From NCBI GenBank assembly GCA_945876285.1, contig CAMCNO010000006.1, positions 1 through 64,000 on the forward strand: a stretch of 64,000 nt of DNA, given 5' to 3'. Below, piece after piece: positions 1-9,819 of this stretch (positions are counted from its first letter, which is position 1; every line of letters starts with the position of its first letter). The stretch is from an uncultured Clostridia bacterium (GTDB taxonomy: Bacteria; Bacillota; Clostridia; Oscillospirales; Oscillospiraceae). The translations under genes and the position numbers were made by a program. Under the pieces are notes generated by a model. It had not been told where the DNA came from and ran no database searches. It saw only the letters and a list, made by a program, of their open reading frames with translations.

Positions 1-100
1 GTCAGGCGAGGGCCTGTTGGTAATGCCTGGGACCAGGGGTCCTGAATAGTTACAAAATTTAAAGATTTTGCGGGATGCGGCATAAGTGAAGAAAATCATT

Positions 101-132
101 GGAGCCAGCAGTCAATTGAGACCGCTGGCTCC
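101..132. terminator. Inverted repeat (GGAGCCAGC...GCTGGCTCC) downstream of the SNF2 gene, possible terminator
   Basis: Self-complementary arms ggagccagc/gctggctcc read directly; weak T-run follows on + strand. Confidence 0.35.
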
Positions 133-218
133 GATAATTTTTGTGTATGTGGAGAAAGAATGATTTTTACGCCTGCAGGCTACAGGGAAGCGTTCTTTGC
201 CGGAAATATATTCCCGGG

Positions 219-3200
219 TCACCGTGTTTCCAGCAGCGCCAGCAAGTCCTCCTTGGACATACTGAGAATGCCGCTTTCTTCTGCACCGGAGATGGTGTCC
301 ATCAGAGCGGCCTTTTTGTCCTGGAGCTCCAAAATTTTCTCTTCAATGGTGTCCTTGGTGATGAGCTTGTAGACCTGCACATGAGCCTGCTGACCAATTC
401 GGTGAGCACGGTCAGTAGCCTGATCCTGAGCAGCTTGGTTCCACCAGGGATCGTAGTGGATGACCACGTCCGCCGCTGTCAGATTTAACCCAGTTCCCCC
501 GGCCTTCAGAGAGATCAGGAAGACAGATGCTTCGCCGGCGTGAAAGGCTTTCACCAGCTTTGCCCGCGTCTCCTTGGGTGTTGAGCCTTGCAGGGTAAAG
601 CTGGAGATTTGCAGCTCGTCCAGCCGCGCCCGAATTCTGTCCAGCATGGAGGTGAACTGGGAAAACAGCAGGATCTGATGCCCGTTTTCCACCATAGCTT
701 CGCACAGCTCGATGCAGGCGTCCAGTTTGCTGGTGGAGCCTTCGTAGTTCTCGAAGCAGAGATTTGGGTCGCAGCAGATTTGCCGCAGCCGTGTCAGTGC
801 AGCAAGAATCTGCAGTTTGCCTTGATCCTCTCCGAGATTTTCTTTGATGGCATGTACACAGGAATAATACGTTTTTTGTTCCTCTTCGGAAAGAGCGATC
901 CGGCGGATATGTTCTTCCTTTGGCGGGAGTTCCTTCAACACGTCTTTCTTTAGCCGCCGCAGCATGAAGGGCTGCACCAGCCGCCGAAGCTGGGTGGAAG
1001 CCTCCGGATTTTTGCTTTTTACAATAGGCTTTTCCAACTTCTCCCGAAATGCGGTATTGGAGAACAGATAGCCGCTCATGAGAAAATCAAAGAGATTCCA
1101 CAGCTCACTGAGCCGGTTTTCGACCGGAGTACCTGTCAGAACAAACCTCTGACAGCAGGAAATCCGCTTGACTGCCTTGGATGCCAGCGTGGAACTGTTT
1201 TTAATGTGCTGGGCCTCATCCAAAATGCAGCAATAAAAGTCCAGCGCTTCGTATTCGGCAATGTCCTGCCGCAGCAGCTCATAAGAGGTGACCCATACAT
1301 CCGCATCGCCGCTGTCGGCGCGCAGAGCCTTTCGCTCTGCGGCGTTTCCTAAGATCAGACGGGCGGATAGCTGGGGAGCAAATTTTTGTAGTTCCTCACC
1401 CCAGTTGTAAATCAGGGAGGCAGGGCAGATCACCAGACTGGGATGTCCAACCGTTTCTTTCGGCACAGTGGACAGGAAGGCGATTACCTGCAACGTTTTT
1501 CCAAGGCCCATCTCATCTGCGAGAATGCCGCCAAAGCCATAGGATTCCAGCGTCTTCAGCCACTGAAAACCAACTTTCTGGTATGGTCGCAGCACAGATT
1601 CCAAATTGCCCGGCAGGGCATAGTCTCCTTCGGAGACGGCTTTGAAATTGCGAATCATGCTCCGGAACTGGCTGTCACGGCGGACCTGGATTCCTTCTTT
1701 ATCGGAGAGAAGTGCGTCTAGGTACAGGCCTCGATAGGCGGGCAGGGTGATGGTGTCATGGGAGAGATCCCGCTTGGAGAGCTGAAGCATCTGCGTCATC
1801 TCGGCAAGCTTTTCACATGAGGAACCGTTCAACTCCAGATAGCGCCCATCAGCGAGACGATGATATTTTTTGCGCAGCAACAGACTTTGGTACAGCGCCG
1901 AAAGTTCCTCCGGAGGGAAGCCGCCGGTGTCCAGATCCAGTGTCAGCAGGCCGTCAGACACCGATAATCCGACGCTGGCAGGGGATGGCTGAATACGCCG
2001 CCGGTTCAGACGGTCGCTGAAATATACTTCGCCCATGTTTCGGAAAGCATCCAGAGACTGGGTGAGAAAATCGTAGGAGGCATCTTCTCCCTCCAGTGTA
2101 AATTGACTGCCTTTCGGCTGGAAATACCGCTGCGCCAACGCTGTCGCACTGCTCTCCGTCTTGATATCCCGCCTGATCGAATCGGTGTGAGATGGCTTGT
2201 CCGACAGCGTGATCTCCCGGGTGCCATAGCGAAATGCCAGCTTCAGAGACAGCGTATCGCCGTCCATGTCAAAGTAGAAGCAAACCGTGCATTCCTCAGG
2301 CATGTAATCCTGAAGCAGATGACCGGGGTCGTCCACTTCAACATACTCCTCGATCTCGGGCAGAACACAGCTGCAGAAAGTGGGGAGATCCTGCAGTGAG
2401 AGCTGCAAGGTATTCTTTCTCTGAGCCAGCATCGGATATACCTTATCACGAAAGCTGCTGCTGCACTGCAGAAGGGTCTCTCCGCAAAAAGCATACAGAC
2501 TGCGGCAGCTGCCGAAAAACTGACAGGGGAAGGGTGTTTTAATCTCAAGAAGCGCATTTTTATCCTTTTTTTCCAAATGGATGCTAATCTTGGGATCTCC
2601 CTGAGCAAAAGTCACGGATTTGCCGCCGTTTGTTTCCACCAGCTGATCGGATAGGAATGCAAACCAACGATCAAAAGAATCGCCGGTGAAAGTAATTTCG
2701 TTTTTCAGGTAATTGGGTGGGGCGTAGCCGTAGGACAGGGAAGAGTATCGCATGGATCGAAATTCTCCGTACTCATTCATCATCAGGGTAATCATTTCCT
2801 GTGAGCGGGGATCAAAGTTCTCAATGCTGTGATCCAAGGTCAGACCTTTGCCGTAGGCCACTGTATTTCGGTGATCCACATTGCTCAAAAAATCCCTGAT
2901 GTTCTTTACAACGTAGAGTTTTTCCCGCCCAACCCGGAAGGAGAAAGCAGGGTAATCGTCCTGATATTGGTTTTTGATATCCATCACAGGCACCAGCCTT
3001 GCGGAGACCTCCGGCATATCGGACTTCTGCTTGCTTTTGTCCAGATAGCGTTTCAGCAGTGCTTGCGCATAGTAGTCGCTTTGTGACGAGACATCTTTGG
3101 GAGCATCCTGCACATAGGCGATCATAGCGGCGGCTACATGCTTGCACCTTCCCATATCATCGAAGCGGGGACAAGTACAGCTGATACGATAATAATTGTC

Positions 3201-3383
3201 GTCATAATCCTGAAAGTGCACCTGATAATCATCATTGCCCTCTACAGTGCATGTGACGAGCGTGTGGCCGTCAACGTTCGAACACTTCATATCCTGGACT
3301 CTGCCATGCCGAACGTAGTCTAACCCACGTGCATAGTCTTTGGGAGAAAACCACCGCTGTATGGTTTTTAAGTCTAGATCCAT
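219..3383 (-). CDS. SNF2-family DEAD/H helicase with N-terminal SWIM zinc finger
   Basis: SWIM motif CTCPRFDDMGRCKH; Walker A DEMGLGKTLQ; DEAQ box; helicase C motif LISLKAGGTGLNLTAADVVIHYDPWWNQAAQDQATDRAHRIGQ. Start chosen at MDLDLKTIQRWF rather than the longer ORF start at 3458. Confidence 0.93.
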   Translation of the reverse strand: MDLDLKTIQRWFSPKDYARGLDYVRHGRVQDMKCSNVDGHTLVTCTVEGNDDYQVHFQDYDDNYYRISCTCPRFDDMGRCKHVAAAMIAYVQDAPKDVSSQSDYYAQALLKRYLDKSKQKSDMPEVSARLVPVMDIKNQYQDDYPAFSFRVGREKLYVVKNIRDFLSNVDHRNTVAYGKGLTLDHSIENFDPRSQEMITLMMNEYGEFRSMRYSSLSYGYAPPNYLKNEITFTGDSFDRWFAFLSDQLVETNGGKSVTFAQGDPKISIHLEKKDKNALLEIKTPFPCQFFGSCRSLYAFCGETLLQCSSSFRDKVYPMLAQRKNTLQLSLQDLPTFCSCVLPEIEEYVEVDDPGHLLQDYMPEECTVCFYFDMDGDTLSLKLAFRYGTREITLSDKPSHTDSIRRDIKTESSATALAQRYFQPKGSQFTLEGEDASYDFLTQSLDAFRNMGEVYFSDRLNRRRIQPSPASVGLSVSDGLLTLDLDTGGFPPEELSALYQSLLLRKKYHRLADGRYLELNGSSCEKLAEMTQMLQLSKRDLSHDTITLPAYRGLYLDALLSDKEGIQVRRDSQFRSMIRNFKAVSEGDYALPGNLESVLRPYQKVGFQWLKTLESYGFGGILADEMGLGKTLQVIAFLSTVPKETVGHPSLVICPASLIYNWGEELQKFAPQLSARLILGNAAERKALRADSGDADVWVTSYELLRQDIAEYEALDFYCCILDEAQHIKNSSTLASKAVKRISCCQRFVLTGTPVENRLSELWNLFDFLMSGYLFSNTAFREKLEKPIVKSKNPEASTQLRRLVQPFMLRRLKKDVLKELPPKEEHIRRIALSEEEQKTYYSCVHAIKENLGEDQGKLQILAALTRLRQICCDPNLCFENYEGSTSKLDACIELCEAMVENGHQILLFSQFTSMLDRIRARLDELQISSFTLQGSTPKETRAKLVKAFHAGEASVFLISLKAGGTGLNLTAADVVIHYDPWWNQAAQDQATDRAHRIGQQAHVQVYKLITKDTIEEKILELQDKKAALMDTISGAEESGILSMSKEDLLALLETR

Positions 3384-3450
3384 AATATCGGCACAGGTAC
3401 ACCGTCCAGATTCGAAACTGGGCGGTGAGGAATTGCCAGCCCTCCTTTGA
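3378..3450. repeat. Solo IS200/IS605-type end (RE-like hairpin), near-identical to the right end of the IscB element at 45338-45413
   Basis: atccataatatcggcacaggtacaccgtccagattcgaaactgggcggtgaggaattgccagccctccttt versus atccataatatcggcaagggtacaccgtccagatgcgaagcattgggcggtgaggaattgccgttccctccttt. Confidence 0.8.
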
Positions 3451-4131
3451 TTTAGCAAACGCTCCGCCTGCTTTCTCGCTGTTCTTCCTGGTTTTTTCTG
3501 TTAGTATACCAAGTTTACGGGAAAACGGCAAGTCATTCCGCTCCGATGGCAAAGGTGATTTCTGCTCCTTGTTTGGAAGTATCTTGACCTTCGCAGTAGC
3601 GTTAAATTCATAATTTCACCACCTTTCATACTAATCAGCCATTCGGTCACTTTGCGTCCGCACAAATAGGAATGAAAGAGCGCAGACAAACGGCTGCCTT
3701 TCTTGTAAAATCCCACTGGGATAGAGCTTCGTGAATAGCTTTGGTGGGGTAACACCCATCAGAAGCATTTCTCCCTGCGTCCAGAAGCCCCGTCTGAAAA
3801 GACGTCGCAGACGTATGTCAGGCGGGGTAATTCACGAGAACTTCTTTTCCACAGAGCCGAATTTTCTGGGGGCGCTCTTTGTAGAAAGTGTTCGTGGCGG
3901 AGAAAACTGTTCCTTTGAATATGATGCCGAATGGTTGAAAAGCAGCTCACATTATCTGCACCTTGACCCAGACCTTCAACTCTATGAAGGGCGACAGTCC
4001 CCTGCTGGCAAAAAAATGTGTTCGGACTGTTCGCCGACTCTTCTCCAGACCGTTGAGGCCGTCTGCTCATGACTCGCAGGGAGAGGATTCTGGCAGAGGA
4101 TGTCTGCCTGGTCTTTTGCGAAAATTTTCTT

Positions 4132-4165
4132 GTGAACTACTCGGCTGAATAACCGAGTAGTTCAC
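4132..4165. repeat. Perfect 13-bp inverted repeat GTGAACTACTCGG-8nt-CCGAGTAGTTCAC
   Basis: Read directly; no T-run on either side. Confidence 0.7.
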
Positions 4166-4217
4166 ACGGGCAATCTCATCCGGGCGCTGAAAGATTTACA
4201 GGCGGCTCCTGCCAACA

Positions 4218-4268
4218 AAACAAGCCGAGTGCCGGGCAGAAATCTGTCCGGCACTCGGCTTGTTTTTT
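4218..4268. terminator. Strong terminator-like hairpin 3' of the NHL-SLH gene
   Basis: aacaagccgagtgccgggcaga aat ctgtccggcactcggcttgtttttt. Confidence 0.75.
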
Positions 4269-4290
4269 GTATCCTCAAATATATACCGCA

Positions 4291-5805
4291 TCAAATGCCC
4301 AGGGCATCCATAAAGCTCACCAGCATTTTTGCCGCCTGGGCGCGGGTGGCAGTACCGCGCGGGGCAAGCGTACCATCGGCCTTGCCGCCGAGGACGCCTA
4401 CCGCCACCGCCCAGCGCATGGCGTCCGCGGCGTAAGCGGACACGCCGGATGCATCGGGAAAACGGCTCAAGTCCGCCCGGGCGGAGGTATCATACCCCAT
4501 GGACGAAGCATAGCGGTACAGCAGCGCCGCCAGCGCCTCCCGGGTGATACCGGCGGAAGGGCGGAAGCTGCCATTGTCCCCCAGAACGATCTGCTCGTCA
4601 GCCGCCCACCGGGCCGCCGCGGCGTACCACGCGTCAGCGGGGACATCGGCGAAAGAGGATGCTCCGTCTATCACAGCACTGCCGTCCGTGCCCTGATGGA
4701 GACGGGACAGCATCACTACGAACATAGCCCGGGTCACCGGGGCGTTGGGCGTGAAATTGCCGTTCCCGGTGCCGCCGGTCAGGCCCCGCTCGGTAGCCTG
4801 CCGCACCGCGTCCTCGCACCATGCGCCGGAGGGCACGTCCCGGTAGCTCGCCGGCGCGGTGCTGAGGGTCAGCAGATTCTGGGCGAACAGGTCCGTCACC
4901 ACCAGCGTGTCGCCCTGAACCAGCAAGCCTCTGGGCTGTACCGGCGCCTCGGGCGTCTGCTTGGCGGAGGCCATGGTGGTCACCCGGCCATTCGCCAGCC
5001 TGCGCACAGCGTGGTTGCCGGTGTCGGCAATATACACCGTACCGTCACTTCCCACGGCCACGCCCTGAGGATGGTCGAACCGGGCCTTTGCCGCGGGGCC
5101 GTCAACATAGCCGCCCTCGTATTCGCCGTCGCCCAGCGGCACGCCGTCGCCCGCCAGAACTTCCATTCTGCCGTTCTTGACCCGCAGGATGCGGCTGCGG
5201 CCGGTCTCCGCCACATACAGCGCTCCATCGGCCCAGCACAGGCCCGTGGGGTCCGCCAGTCCGGTGAGGACCGTAGTCACCTTGCCCTTGGCGTCCATTT
5301 TTCGGATGGCGCCGTTGCCAGTATCCGCGATATACAAAGCGCCGTCATCGTCCGCGGCCAGACCCGTGGGACGGTTAAAGGAGACCTGCTTCCCGGTGCC
5401 GTTGGCCTTTCCGGCCTTGCCGCTGCCGGCGGCAGTGCGGACACTGTCACCGTTGATGTAGCGGATGACGTTGGCCGATGCGTCGGAGACGGCCCAGCCG
5501 TCCAGGAAGGGCGCGATGGCCCAAGGCTCCATGAACAGTGCCGTGGAGCGGGTGCCGTCCTCGTATTTGCCTATCGGTTCGCCGTCCAGCCCCGGCACGC
5601 TGATTTGTCCGGCAAAGCGGGAGACTTCTCCGTTCTCCACCCGCCAGACCACCTTGTTAAAGGTGTCCGTGACCAGCAGGGCATCGCCGTCTTGAACAAT
5701 GCCGGAGAGGGCGCCGCCGGAAAAGTCCGCCGGGGTCAGGGCGCCGGCGGTGACGGTCAGCGCCATGACCGCCGTCAGCAGCAGGGAAATGATTTTCCGT
5801 TTCAT
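4291..5805 (-). CDS. Secreted NHL-repeat (beta-propeller) protein with C-terminal SLH domains
   Basis: Signal peptide MKRKIISLLLTAVMALTVTAGALT; repeats such as DGTVYIADTGNHAVRRLANG and DGALYIADTGNGAIRKMDAKG; SLH repeats YRDVPSGAWCEDAVRQATERGLTGGTGNGNFTPNAPVTRAMFVVML and FADVPADAWYAAAARWAADEQIVLG. Confidence 0.88.
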   Translation of the reverse strand: MKRKIISLLLTAVMALTVTAGALTPADFSGGALSGIVQDGDALLVTDTFNKVVWRVENGEVSRFAGQISVPGLDGEPIGKYEDGTRSTALFMEPWAIAPFLDGWAVSDASANVIRYINGDSVRTAAGSGKAGKANGTGKQVSFNRPTGLAADDDGALYIADTGNGAIRKMDAKGKVTTVLTGLADPTGLCWADGALYVAETGRSRILRVKNGRMEVLAGDGVPLGDGEYEGGYVDGPAAKARFDHPQGVAVGSDGTVYIADTGNHAVRRLANGRVTTMASAKQTPEAPVQPRGLLVQGDTLVVTDLFAQNLLTLSTAPASYRDVPSGAWCEDAVRQATERGLTGGTGNGNFTPNAPVTRAMFVVMLSRLHQGTDGSAVIDGASSFADVPADAWYAAAARWAADEQIVLGDNGSFRPSAGITREALAALLYRYASSMGYDTSARADLSRFPDASGVSAYAADAMRWAVAVGVLGGKADGTLAPRGTATRAQAAKMLVSFMDALGI

Positions 5806-5839
5806 TGTGTATCTCTCCTTTTCAGGATGAAATATGCCA

Positions 5840-7657
5840 TCAGCCGCCGCGGCGGCAGTTTCGTTTCAGGGAATCTAGGGTCAGGGTCTCAAAGCCCTCG
5901 GCCTTGCCCTTGAGCTTAATGGAGCCACCCAGAGACGTGGTCTCCGCCCGGTTGCCCAGGGCGTCCGCCACGGCCCGGGAGATGAGCACCTTGCCGCCGG
6001 GGGCGTTGGCCTCCAGCCGGGCGGAGGTGTTCACCGTGTCGCCGATGGCGGTGTAGTCCATCCGCTGGGGGGCGCCGATGTTACCCACAACGGCGGGGCC
6101 TGCATGGACGCCTACGCCAAAGCTGACAGTGCGGCCGTATTTGGCCTCCAGCTCCTCGCCCAGGGCCTTGGAGCCCTCCACCATGTCCATGGCGGCGCAG
6201 CAGGCCAGGTACACCGCGTCCTCCTGGGGCAGAGGCGCGTTCCAGAAGGCCATGGTGCAGTCGCCCACGAACTTGTCCAGCGTGCCGTGATAGCGCATGA
6301 TGCACTCGGTGGTCAGCGTCAGGTAGCGGTTCAGAATTTCCACGATGGTGGTGGGGGGCAGGGCCTCGCTCATGGTGGTGAAGCCCCGGATGTCCACGAA
6401 CAGCACCGCGATGTCAAACAGTTTGCCGCCCAGGTCCTCGGCACTGCCGCCCTGGACCAGCAGTTCTTTCAAAATCGCCGGGTCCACATAGCGGCCAAAG
6501 GTGTCCGTGACCCGGCGCTTTTCCTTTTGGGCCCGGATGTAGTTGGCCGCCACGGAGCCGATGAACAGCACCGTCACCGCCAGGGGCACCCACAGCACAT
6601 GGAGCACCCAGCCCGCCCGGTACATCGCCGCGCACAGGCCCGCCCATCCGGCGGACATCGCCAGCCAAACCAGCAGGGAGGAGCCTACCCGCCTGTCGTG
6701 GAACCAGATGAGGGCCAGGGCGCTGATGAGAAACAGCAGCGCCAACTGGAGCGCCCGGGAGACCTCCCGGGGCAGGAATCCAGCGCGGTAGGCGTCGATC
6801 TGATTGGCCTGAATTTCAATGCCGTACATGGGGGCGGCGTGGTCAATAGCCGTGCGGTACTCATCCTGGAGCCCGGCGGCGTAGGGGCCGATGAGCACGA
6901 TCTTTCCCGCGAAGTAAGACGGGTCCACCGCGCCGTCCAGCACGTCCAGGAAGGACACGCCGTCGTAATAGCCGCCGGGAGCGACGGAATAGGGCAGATA
7001 GAAGAAGCCGTCCGTTGTCTCCGGCAGAGGCGTCACGTCCAGGCCGTGACAGGCGGCGTAGCGCTCGTAGACCGTGCGGGCGAAGGAGTTCACCCGCTCC
7101 CCCGCCGGGGTGTCCACATAGAGCAGGGCGTGACGGATGATGCCGTCGCCGTCCGCCATGGTGTTGATATGACCGGTGCCCGTGAGGTTGGCCAGGGCGT
7201 CAAAGGGCTCGTCCCAGGCCAGCACGGCCCGGGTGTCCATGTAGAAGCCGTCGCCGCCCTCCACCAGGCCGCTGCCGAAGGTGGCAGCGGCGGCGGTGAC
7301 CACATTGCCGCCCAGCTCGGCGGCGTCAGCCAATGCCGCGTCGCCGTCGGGGTCGGCGCTCTCCCCCACATACAGCACGTCAATGCCGATGACGGCGGGA
7401 GCCTGCTCCGGGTCAGAGTTGAGATAGTTGATGGCGTCTGCCATGTAGGCGCGGGGCCAGGGCATGGGGCCCAGGGCGTCCAGCGCCCGCTGGTCCATAC
7501 CGATGACTACGATCTCGCCGTCAGCGGCGGCGGGGCGCTGGTACAGCGCGTCGCTCACCGCGCCGTCCGGGCTGTCCAGCAGCCCGAACCCGGCGACGGC
7601 GGTGAACAGGGCGGCCACAAGAAGGGACGCCGCCAGAGTGCGGATGGTTCGTTTCAT
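5840..7657 (-). CDS. CHASE2-domain membrane adenylate/guanylate cyclase (class III)
   Basis: N-terminal CHASE2 features ([28 protein letters not shown]), TM segments near residues 300-370, cyclase domain [19 protein letters not shown]...[16 protein letters not shown]...[18 protein letters not shown]. Confidence 0.93.
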   Translation of the reverse strand: MKRTIRTLAASLLVAALFTAVAGFGLLDSPDGAVSDALYQRPAAADGEIVVIGMDQRALDALGPMPWPRAYMADAINYLNSDPEQAPAVIGIDVLYVGESADPDGDAALADAAELGGNVVTAAAATFGSGLVEGGDGFYMDTRAVLAWDEPFDALANLTGTGHINTMADGDGIIRHALLYVDTPAGERVNSFARTVYERYAACHGLDVTPLPETTDGFFYLPYSVAPGGYYDGVSFLDVLDGAVDPSYFAGKIVLIGPYAAGLQDEYRTAIDHAAPMYGIEIQANQIDAYRAGFLPREVSRALQLALLFLISALALIWFHDRRVGSSLLVWLAMSAGWAGLCAAMYRAGWVLHVLWVPLAVTVLFIGSVAANYIRAQKEKRRVTDTFGRYVDPAILKELLVQGGSAEDLGGKLFDIAVLFVDIRGFTTMSEALPPTTIVEILNRYLTLTTECIMRYHGTLDKFVGDCTMAFWNAPLPQEDAVYLACCAAMDMVEGSKALGEELEAKYGRTVSFGVGVHAGPAVVGNIGAPQRMDYTAIGDTVNTSARLEANAPGGKVLISRAVADALGNRAETTSLGGSIKLKGKAEGFETLTLDSLKRNCRRGG

Positions 7658-7668
7658 GGGTGGATACC

Positions 7669-9819
7669 TCAGCCGCCAGGAGTGGGGCTGGTCACAGAAT
7701 AATAACCGTCGGAATCAGGGCCGGACCGAGTACCGCTGAACATTTTATAGAGAATACCGGAGTCTTTTGCCCTCAACACGACATTATTATCATTGCCGTC
7801 AGCGTTTCCAAATGTAGCATTACCGGAAACAGGAAGCGCCTGAATCTCATCCCCCGTCGCCGTAATGACGGCACTGCCGAAAATGTTGACCGTGGCTTGG
7901 CCGGTATTTTGGATACCATAGTCATAGCCATCCACGGCGCCGCCGGACACCGTGACACTGCCGGATTCAGCTTGGATGGCGGTTCCGATGCTGCTGGTGA
8001 CCGTACCGCCGGAGATGCTGACCGTGCCGCCGCTTACATGGATGGGGAAGCCCTTCGTACTGGTGACGGTGCCTCTGTTCAGCGTCAGGGAGCCGCTGGA
8101 AACCAGGATGGTGTCGAAACCCACGTCATATTCGTCGGCGGGCTGGGCGGAGGTCAGCTTGCCCTTCTGGTCATCAGAGGAGTCCTTGATGGTGAAGGTT
8201 GCATTGAGGCCTAATCCATCCACTCCGCCAACGTACAGAGCGGCATTCAGTTCAGCGGTGCGGCCGTTCAGGTCCAGCGTCACATTGGACACGTTGACGT
8301 TGCCTCCCGGTAGAGTGCCATCCACGCCTTGCGATTCTTTCTTGCCCAGCAGGGTCACAGTGGTATCCGCATACCAGCCGGGCATTTCCCCGGCAGGCGC
8401 CAGCCAGCACACAAAGCCGTCGTCATTTCCCACCATGGCGTAGAGCTGGTCCCTGCGATGTTCCGTGTAGGTGCCGCCCATGCAGATGAGCTGTCCCATC
8501 TCTGTTACGGCAAAATCGCCGCTGTTTTCAAAGCTGCCCATCAGCTGAATGCTGCCGAAGCGGGTGCCATCGTCCGTCGAATCAGTGGCTGCCATGAAGG
8601 TGACGGTGCCGGTGTTTGTCAGGGTGCCCGTTACCTCCAGACGGCCCGCCAGCTCCAGCGTGCCGCTGTTGTTCAGGGAGCCCTCCACGAAAAGGAACTG
8701 ATCCGCTCCCACTGTAAAGGTTCCGGACTGAATGACCAGCGTCTGACCGGACGGCACCGTGCAATCGCTGGTCAGGGTAATATCCGCAGTTATGTTAATG
8801 GGCGTTAGACCGGCCTCCAGAGCCGCCACCAGTTCCTCTTCCGATGTCACGGAAGGGGGATCCGGCTCCGTGGGAGGCGTTTCCGGTTCCGTGGGAGGCG
8901 TTTCCGGCTCCGTGGGAGGCGTTTCCGGCTCCGCGGGCGGCACATAGGGCTCGTCGTCATCGTCATCATCGTCCTCCACCGGGCTCTGGAATACCTGATC
9001 CACGTCATCGGCCGCGATCTTGTTCAGGTCTTGCTGGATCTTTTGATTCGCCGCGTTGGCGGACGCCTGCTCGTTTTCCAGGCGAGTCCAGGCGTCCCCG
9101 ATGATCGCCGGGACGGAAAGCTGAGACTTTGCTGCAATTTTCTGCTGCAAAGCAGGATTCTTTTCCACCTCAACGGCCACAAAGCCGGGAACCTGCTTCT
9201 CCTGCAAGTTCGTTACGGTCAGCGTCATCTGCCTGCCGGCCTGGTCGAGCCCCTTCAGGGTCGCCGTGGCGGTCTGGCCGCTAGTGATGGTCGCCTGCCG
9301 CATCTGGCCGGTGGCGGGCTCCGAGCTGGTGACCGTCAGCGTACCCTCCAGCAAATGGACGCGGGAGGTGAAGCGGTTTGTCACTTCAACCCAGCCGGAG
9401 GTACCCCGGACGCCGGTGACCATGGTGGAGGTGCGGATATTCAGGCTCTCGTCCTTATCCACCGGGGCCGAAACATTGAAGAACAGCTTTCCGGCGGTGG
9501 CCGTCAGCTCCAGCTTTTTGCCGGACTTCTGCACCTCGGCCTTGCTGGAGGCGTCCAGCTTCACGGCCTTGGTGCTGTCCAGGCTCACATAGGCGTAGCT
9601 GTCCTTCTCCGTGGAGATGGTATAGCCGCTGTACAGCCGCATCCCCTTGGTGACGGTCACGCTCTTGCCGGAGGCATTGCTCACCGACACGGTGCCCTCC
9701 GTCTTCTCCAGCCGCAGCGTGGCGGCGGTCTCCGCTGCCGCTGCCGGAAGCGCCAGGCTCCACAGCAGCAGGAGCGACATCAGAATGGACAGCATTTTTT
9801 TCATATTGCTTCCTCCCAC
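7669..9819 (-). CDS. FecR-domain secreted protein with Pro/Glu/Thr linker and C-terminal beta-helix-like repeats
   Basis: Signal peptide MKKMLSILMSLLLLWSLALPAAAAE; FecR region (SGYTISTEKDSYAYVSLDSTKAVKLDASSKAEV...STMVTGVRGTSGWVEV); linker ETPPTEPETPPTEPETPPTEP. Start may be the internal Met of MKKMLS, 15 nt downstream. Confidence 0.85.
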   Translation of the reverse strand: MGGSNMKKMLSILMSLLLLWSLALPAAAAETAATLRLEKTEGTVSVSNASGKSVTVTKGMRLYSGYTISTEKDSYAYVSLDSTKAVKLDASSKAEVQKSGKKLELTATAGKLFFNVSAPVDKDESLNIRTSTMVTGVRGTSGWVEVTNRFTSRVHLLEGTLTVTSSEPATGQMRQATITSGQTATATLKGLDQAGRQMTLTVTNLQEKQVPGFVAVEVEKNPALQQKIAAKSQLSVPAIIGDAWTRLENEQASANAANQKIQQDLNKIAADDVDQVFQSPVEDDDDDDDEPYVPPAEPETPPTEPETPPTEPETPPTEPDPPSVTSEEELVAALEAGLTPINITADITLTSDCTVPSGQTLVIQSGTFTVGADQFLFVEGSLNNSGTLELAGRLEVTGTLTNTGTVTFMAATDSTDDGTRFGSIQLMGSFENSGDFAVTEMGQLICMGGTYTEHRRDQLYAMVGNDDGFVCWLAPAGEMPGWYADTTVTLLGKKESQGVDGTLPGGNVNVSNVTLDLNGRTAELNAALYVGGVDGLGLNATFTIKDSSDDQKGKLTSAQPADEYDVGFDTILVSSGSLTLNRGTVTSTKGFPIHVSGGTVSISGGTVTSSIGTAIQAESGSVTVSGGAVDGYDYGIQNTGQATVNIFGSAVITATGDEIQALPVSGNATFGNADGNDNNVVLRAKDSGILYKMFSGTRSGPDSDGYYSVTSPTPGG
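8863..8942. repeat. 21-bp in-frame tandem repeat encoding ETPPTEP units
   Basis: ggctccgtgggaggcgtttcc repeated about four times. Confidence 0.85.

Noticed and set aside
4267-5913. 548-aa plus-strand ORF
   Set aside because: Antisense shadow of the NHL-SLH gene in GC-rich coding DNA; no domain-like sequence.
6104-7702. 532-aa plus-strand ORF
   Set aside because: Antisense of the CHASE2-cyclase gene; low-complexity His/Gly/Val-rich translation.
8863-8942. Regular 21-bp repeats as possible CRISPR
   Set aside because: No spacers; contiguous in-frame coding tandem repeat.
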